This document shows positions 7,920 through 11,207 of a stretch of DNA of 11,207 nt, in pieces (the stretch's first letter is position 1; every line of letters starts with the position of its first letter). The notes below the pieces were generated by a model that saw only the letters and a program-made list of their open reading frames with translations, had not been told where the DNA came from and did no database searches. Made by a program: the position numbers and the translations under genes. Source of the DNA: an uncultured Collinsella sp. (GTDB lineage: Bacteria; Actinomycetota; Coriobacteriia; Coriobacteriales; Coriobacteriaceae); assembly GCA_900545075.1 (NCBI GenBank), contig UQXT01000064.1:1-11207 (forward strand), given 5' to 3'.

Positions 7920-9775
7920 TGGCAGACGAGACCAAGACTCAGATTCCCAAGCCCACCCGCCGGCGCGGTCCTATGGGCCGTATGGGTGGCATGGGCCGCG
8001 GCGAAAAGGCCAAGGACTTTAAAGGCACCATGAGGCAGCTGCTCGGCTATATCGGCCAGCACAAGATTGCCGTGTTTGCTGCCGTCGCCTTTGCCGTGTG
8101 CTCGGTCATCTTTAACATTGTGGGGCCCAAGGTGCTCGGCCAGGTTACCACCAAACTGTTCGAAGGCCTGGTTGCCAAGGTCAACGGCACCGGCGACGTC
8201 GACTTTGCCTGGATCGCCAAGACGCTCGGCTTTTTGCTCTGCCTGTATCTGGCGAGCTCTATCTGCAGTCTAATCCAGGGCTGGCTCATGACCGGCGTCA
8301 CGCAAAAGATCTGCTATCGCATGCGCAAGGAGATCGCCGCCAAAATCGCCGTCGTGCCGATGAGTTACTTTAACGGCCACAGCAAGGGCGACGTACTCAG
8401 CCGCATCACCAACGATGTCGATACGCTGGGCCAGTCGCTCAACCAGAGCGTGACGCAGCTCATCACGTCGGTGACGCAGATTATCGGCGTGCTCGTCATG
8501 ATGCTATCGATCAGCCTGCCGCTCACCGGCGTCACCGTGCTCACGCTGCCGGCAGCCGCAATTATCTTGATGGTGATGATTCACTTCTCGCAGCCGTACT
8601 TCCGCGAGCAACAGCAGGTTCTGGGCGCGGTCAACGGCATTATCGAGGAGGACTTTGCCGGCCAGAACGTCATTCAGGTGTTCGACCGCGCCGAGGCCTC
8701 GATCGAGGAGTTCGACCGTCAAAACGACCGGCTCTTTATTAGTGGCTGGCGCTCGCAGTTCCTGTCGGGCCTGATGATGCCGCTTATGAGCCTGGTAGGC
8801 AACATGGGCTACGTGGGAGTCGTCGTGGTGGGTGCGCAGCTCGCGCTGACCGGCAATGCCACGCCCGGCGACATCCAGAGCTTCATCCAGTACGTGCGCA
8901 ACTTTACGCAACCCGTGCAGCAGTTGGGCAACGTGAGCAACACGATGCAGTCGATGGCAGCTGCCACCGAGCGCGTCTTTGAGTTCCTGGCCGCGCCCGA
9001 GGAGGAGCAGAAAGCCGACGCGCAGATTCCCGAAAAGCGCCCCGGCCATGTGGAGTTTGATCACGTCAAGTTTGGCTATACGCCCGACAAGACCATCATC
9101 CACGACTTTAGCTGCGAGGCGCAGCCCGGCCAGACCATCGCCATCGTCGGCCCCACCGGCGCTGGCAAGACCACGCTCATTAAGCTGCTGCAGCGCTTTT
9201 ACGATGTGGACGGCGGCTCGCTGCGCGTCGAGGGCATCGACGTGCGCGACTGGGACCGCGCGGCGCTGCGCGGCGAGTTTGCCATGGTGTTGCAGGATAC
9301 CTGGCTGTTTAACGGCACCATCCGCGAGAACATCCGCTATGGACGTCCCGATGCGAGCGATGCCGAGGTCGAGGCCGCTGCGCGTGCCGCGCGTTGCGAC
9401 CACTTTATCCATACGCTCGCCGGCGGCTACGACTTTATGATCAACGAGGAGGGCACCAACCTGTCGCAGGGCCAGCGCCAGCTCGTGACCATAGCCCGTG
9501 CCATTTTGGCCGACCGCCCGGCGCTGATTCTGGACGAGGCGACCTCCAACGTGGATACCCGCACCGAGGAGCTTATCCAGCGCGCCATGGATGCGCTGAT
9601 GCAGGGCCGCACGAGCTTTGTCATCGCACACCGCCTGTCCACGATCCGCAACGCCGACGTGATCTTGGTGATTCGCGACGGCGACATCGTCGAGAAGGGC
9701 ACGCATGACGAGCTGCTCGCCCAGGGCGGCTTCTACGCCGACCTGTACAATTCGCAGTTCGACGAAGCGGCGTAA
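7919..9775 (+). CDS. ABC exporter half-transporter, catalytically competent partner
   Basis: A 618-residue membrane-plus-ATPase exporter half. A basic, Gly/Met-rich cytoplasmic N-terminus (RRRGPMGRMGGMGRGEKAKD, about 19-38) precedes six predicted membrane segments. The ATPase domain has Walker A GPTGAGKTT (411-419), Q-loop Gln459, Walker B ALILDE (535-540) with the catalytic Glu540, and switch His571 (VIAHR). The signature is the noncanonical LSQGQ (515-519). This is the exact complement of the upstream protein: its Walker A/B with the partner VSGGQ makes the active site, and its LSQGQ with the partner Asp/Gln makes the degenerate site. Its ATG overlaps the upstream TAA by one base (TAATG), with AAGGAGG upstream, so the pair is made at a matched ratio. 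The insert seen between TM1 and TM2 of the partner is absent here. Confidence 0.93.
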   Translation: MADETKTQIPKPTRRRGPMGRMGGMGRGEKAKDFKGTMRQLLGYIGQHKIAVFAAVAFAVCSVIFNIVGPKVLGQVTTKLFEGLVAKVNGTGDVDFAWIAKTLGFLLCLYLASSICSLIQGWLMTGVTQKICYRMRKEIAAKIAVVPMSYFNGHSKGDVLSRITNDVDTLGQSLNQSVTQLITSVTQIIGVLVMMLSISLPLTGVTVLTLPAAAIILMVMIHFSQPYFREQQQVLGAVNGIIEEDFAGQNVIQVFDRAEASIEEFDRQNDRLFISGWRSQFLSGLMMPLMSLVGNMGYVGVVVVGAQLALTGNATPGDIQSFIQYVRNFTQPVQQLGNVSNTMQSMAAATERVFEFLAAPEEEQKADAQIPEKRPGHVEFDHVKFGYTPDKTIIHDFSCEAQPGQTIAIVGPTGAGKTTLIKLLQRFYDVDGGSLRVEGIDVRDWDRAALRGEFAMVLQDTWLFNGTIRENIRYGRPDASDAEVEAAARAARCDHFIHTLAGGYDFMINEEGTNLSQGQRQLVTIARAILADRPALILDEATSNVDTRTEELIQRAMDALMQGRTSFVIAHRLSTIRNADVILVIRDGDIVEKGTHDELLAQGGFYADLYNSQFDEAA

Positions 9776-9809
9776 AAAACCGGCGGCAAACAACTGCAAT
9801 ACCCAGAAA

Positions 9810-9848
9810 ACGGGGGCGCAGGACAACCTGCGCCCCCCGTATTTTGTT
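9810..9848 (+). terminator. Intrinsic terminator of the MarR-ABC operon
   Basis: ACGGGGGCGCAGG (9810-9822) pairs with 9827-9840 around an ACAA loop, with one extra C in the right arm. ATTTTGTT follows directly. The flanking CAGAAAA and TTTTGTTCTG can partly extend the stem. It is placed about 35 bp after the last ABC gene and is the clearest terminator in the window. Confidence 0.88.
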
Positions 9849-9947
9849 CTGCGGCCTCGAACCGCCTCCCCTGGAACTCGATCGACGGCCTCTCCCAAGC
9901 CACGTGACATCATTCCATTCTGGGGCCCGTCAACGTTTGCCCAGATA

Positions 9948-9986
9948 AAACCTGCCAAAATAAACCTGTCCCTTTTTGGTAGGTTT
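9948..9986. repeat. Inverted repeat with two competing left arms
   Basis: AAACCTGCCAAAA (9948-9960) pairs with TTTTGGTAGGTTT (9974-9986) over 13 positions with one G:T pair. A second copy, AAACCTGTCCC (9963-9973), lies in the loop and can pair through AAACCT with the same right arm (9981-9986). It is an AT-rich island upstream of the predicted aro promoter and may be a dispersed intergenic element. Confidence 0.45.
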
Positions 9987-10001
9987 CGGGGTGACAAGGG
10001 C

Positions 10002-10030
10002 TTGCACTTTAGCGTGCGACAGCGGATAAT
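10002..10030 (+). promoter_or_regulatory. Probable promoter of the DAHP synthase gene
   Basis: TTGCAC (10002-10007), a 17-bp spacer and GATAAT (10025-10030). The -10 is a five-of-six match; the -35 keeps TTG. Transcription would begin near 10037 and give a leader of about 48 nt. A GCAC/GTGC dyad (10004-10007 with 10014-10017) overlaps the -35 and spacer and could bind a repressor. Confidence 0.45.
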
Positions 10031-10084
10031 GCCGAGCACTCGACAATACGCTTATTGCTCTTTCTATAGATTGAGGAGGCCCCT

Positions 10085-11116
10085 ATGGCCATGAATTTCA
10101 AACGCAGGCTGCCGATCCCCATGGAGATCCGCGAGGAAATGCCGCTTTCTACCGAGCTTACCGCCAAGAAGCAGGCATTTGACGCCGAGGTCGCCAAAGT
10201 CTTTACCGGCGAGGACGCGCGCAAGGTGCTCATCATCGGCCCGTGCTCTGCCGACCGCGAGGATTCGGTTCTCGAGTATATGAACCGACTGGCCAAGACC
10301 GCCGAGGAGGTCAAGGACAAGCTCATCATCATTCCGCGCGTCTACACCAATAAGCCGCGCACCAAGGGCACCGGCTACAAGGGCCTGCTGCACAACCCCA
10401 ACCCCGAGGCTCCCGACGACCTGCTCGAAGGCGTCAAGGCCATCCGCCATATGCACCTGCGCGTTATTGAGGAAACGGGCTTCTTCACCGCCGACGAGAT
10501 GCTCTATCCGTCCAACTACCAGTACCTCGTTGACCTGCTGAGCTATGTTGCCGTAGGCGCACGCTCGGTCGAGAACCAGGAGCATCGCCTGGTGTCGAGC
10601 GGCATTTCGGTGCCCGTCGGCATGAAGAATCCCACCGCCGGCTCTACCACCGTTATGCTCAACTCCATTTACGCCGCGCAGGCGCACCAGAGCTTCATCT
10701 TCCGCAACTGGGAGGTCGAGTGCGACGGCAATCCGCTCGCGCACGCCGTTATGCGTGGCTACATCGGTCTCGACGGTCGTACCTACCCCAACTACCACTA
10801 CGAGCACCTGGAGCGTCTGGCCGAGCGCTATACCGAGCACGCCGGCTATGCCAATCCGGCAGCGGTCATCGACTGCAACCATGACAACTCGGGCAAGCGT
10901 CCGTTGGAGCAGTATCGCATTTGCAAGGAGGTGCTCGACAGCTGCCGCCGCAACGAGTCCATCTCCAAGCTAGTCAAGGGCTTTATGATCGAGTCCTACC
11001 TGGAGGACGGCAACCAGCCGGTCGACGGCGGCGTCTTTGGCAAGTCAATCACCGACCCGTGCCTGGGCTGGGAAAAGACCGACTACCTCATCCACGAGAT
11101 CGCGGAACGTATTTAA
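10085..11116 (+). CDS. 3-deoxy-7-phosphoheptulonate (DAHP) synthase, type I (AroF/AroG/AroH family)
   Basis: A 343-residue enzyme that condenses phosphoenolpyruvate and erythrose 4-phosphate, the first step of the shikimate pathway in the cytoplasm. Length and motifs fit the E. coli AroF/G/H type: IIGPCSADRE (50-59), KPRTKGTGYKG (90-100), GARSVENQEHR (158-168), GMKNPTAGS (179-187), IDCNHDNSGK (262-271), GFMIESYLEDGNQ and SITDPCLGWE. By alignment the metal ligands are Cys54, His266, Glu303 and Asp324. Lys181 and Arg160 fall in the phosphate-binding positions. The ATG at 10085 has an excellent AGGAGG 5 nt upstream. Which aromatic amino acid gives feedback inhibition cannot be read with confidence, so no single symbol is given. 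It is a monocistronic unit here: a terminator precedes it and a hairpin follows, and no other shikimate gene is in the window. Confidence 0.95.
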   Translation: MAMNFKRRLPIPMEIREEMPLSTELTAKKQAFDAEVAKVFTGEDARKVLIIGPCSADREDSVLEYMNRLAKTAEEVKDKLIIIPRVYTNKPRTKGTGYKGLLHNPNPEAPDDLLEGVKAIRHMHLRVIEETGFFTADEMLYPSNYQYLVDLLSYVAVGARSVENQEHRLVSSGISVPVGMKNPTAGSTTVMLNSIYAAQAHQSFIFRNWEVECDGNPLAHAVMRGYIGLDGRTYPNYHYEHLERLAERYTEHAGYANPAAVIDCNHDNSGKRPLEQYRICKEVLDSCRRNESISKLVKGFMIESYLEDGNQPVDGGVFGKSITDPCLGWEKTDYLIHEIAERI

Positions 11117-11142
11117 TTACGCGGTTTTGCCAAACCGCGTAA
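11117..11142 (+). terminator. 11-bp perfect hairpin directly after the DAHP synthase gene
   Basis: TTACGCGGTTT (11117-11127) pairs perfectly with AAACCGCGTAA (11132-11142) across a TGCC loop, immediately after the stop codon. The sequence that follows (CCAGCCGACG) has no T-run, so it is either a factor-assisted terminator or an mRNA-end stabiliser. Confidence 0.5.
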
Positions 11143-11207
11143 CCAGCCGACGCTGCAAACGCCCCTAAGCGGCAATCTGACGTTCAATCGTCGGTCGCGT
11201 ACCCAAA

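Larger units (their letters stand above)
9849..10084. other. Intergenic region upstream of the DAHP synthase gene
   Basis: No gene is supported here. The first 100 bp hold only minor dyads (GCGG/CCGC at 9851-9865). The inverted repeat at 9948-9986 comes next, then the promoter at 10002-10030. I looked for a leader peptide with runs of aromatic codons and for T-box elements, which often control this pathway, and saw neither. Confidence 0.5.

Noticed and set aside
9851..9865. GCGG-CCTCGAA-CCGC as the T-arm of a tRNA
   Set aside because: Only a 4-bp stem with a 7-nt loop; no acceptor, D or anticodon arms can be built around it.
8504..10039. A 511-codon open frame antisense to the second ABC gene, running on into the intergenic region
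   Set aside because: The same shadow effect; it runs through the operon terminator and has no ribosome binding site or domain.
11143..11207. End of a convergent gene on the minus strand at the window edge
   Set aside because: A short open frame ends near 11185, but only a few codons are visible, which is not enough to support a gene.

Overview
The window (about 60% GC) looks like a strictly fermentative, high-GC gut bacterium. My best guess is Coriobacteriia, probably Collinsella or a close relative. This rests on gene content (pyruvate formate-lyase, ketodeoxygluconate permease, paired exporter) and codon use, not on a database match. No rRNA, tRNA, CRISPR array or insertion sequence was seen.

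Layout. (1) 1-2510, minus strand: a pyruvate formate-lyase (PFL) divided into two genes. The large gene (458-2509) carries the catalytic Cys-Cys pair and stops just before the glycyl-radical domain. That domain is encoded by its own small gene (121-372), 85 bp downstream, with a strong ribosome binding site and an apparent promoter inside a perfect AT-rich palindrome. A long hairpin (11-55) follows the small gene. (2) 2510-2976: a 467-bp gene-free region with the likely pflB promoter, a leader of about 220 nt and a 15-bp perfect hairpin downstream of kdgT. (3) 2977-4854, minus strand: an SDR oxidoreductase followed by a KdgT-type 2-keto-3-deoxygluconate permease, separated by a hairpin. Together they suggest uptake and redox conversion of a sugar acid from pectin or uronate breakdown. 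(4) 4855-5106: a divergent control region rich in dyads. (5) 5107-9775, plus strand: a tightly packed operon of a MarR regulator and two ABC exporter half-transporters (junctions GTGA and TAATG), closed by a strong intrinsic terminator. The two ABC proteins have complementary degenerate ATPase motifs, so they should form a heterodimer with one active site. The first has an unusual extracellular insert of about 200 residues between TM1 and TM2. (6) 9776-10084: intergenic DNA with a hairpin that has two competing left arms, then a promoter. (7) 10085-11116, plus strand: a type I DAHP synthase, the first step of aromatic amino acid synthesis, followed by a hairpin.

The most interesting feature is the split PFL. 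E. coli GrcA (YfiD) can replace an oxygen-damaged PFL C-terminus as a separate polypeptide. Here the large subunit appears to lack that domain altogether, so the two-piece form would be the normal enzyme. The second is the ABC/MarR operon, with its extracellular insert and a regulator start codon buried in an 18-bp inverted repeat.
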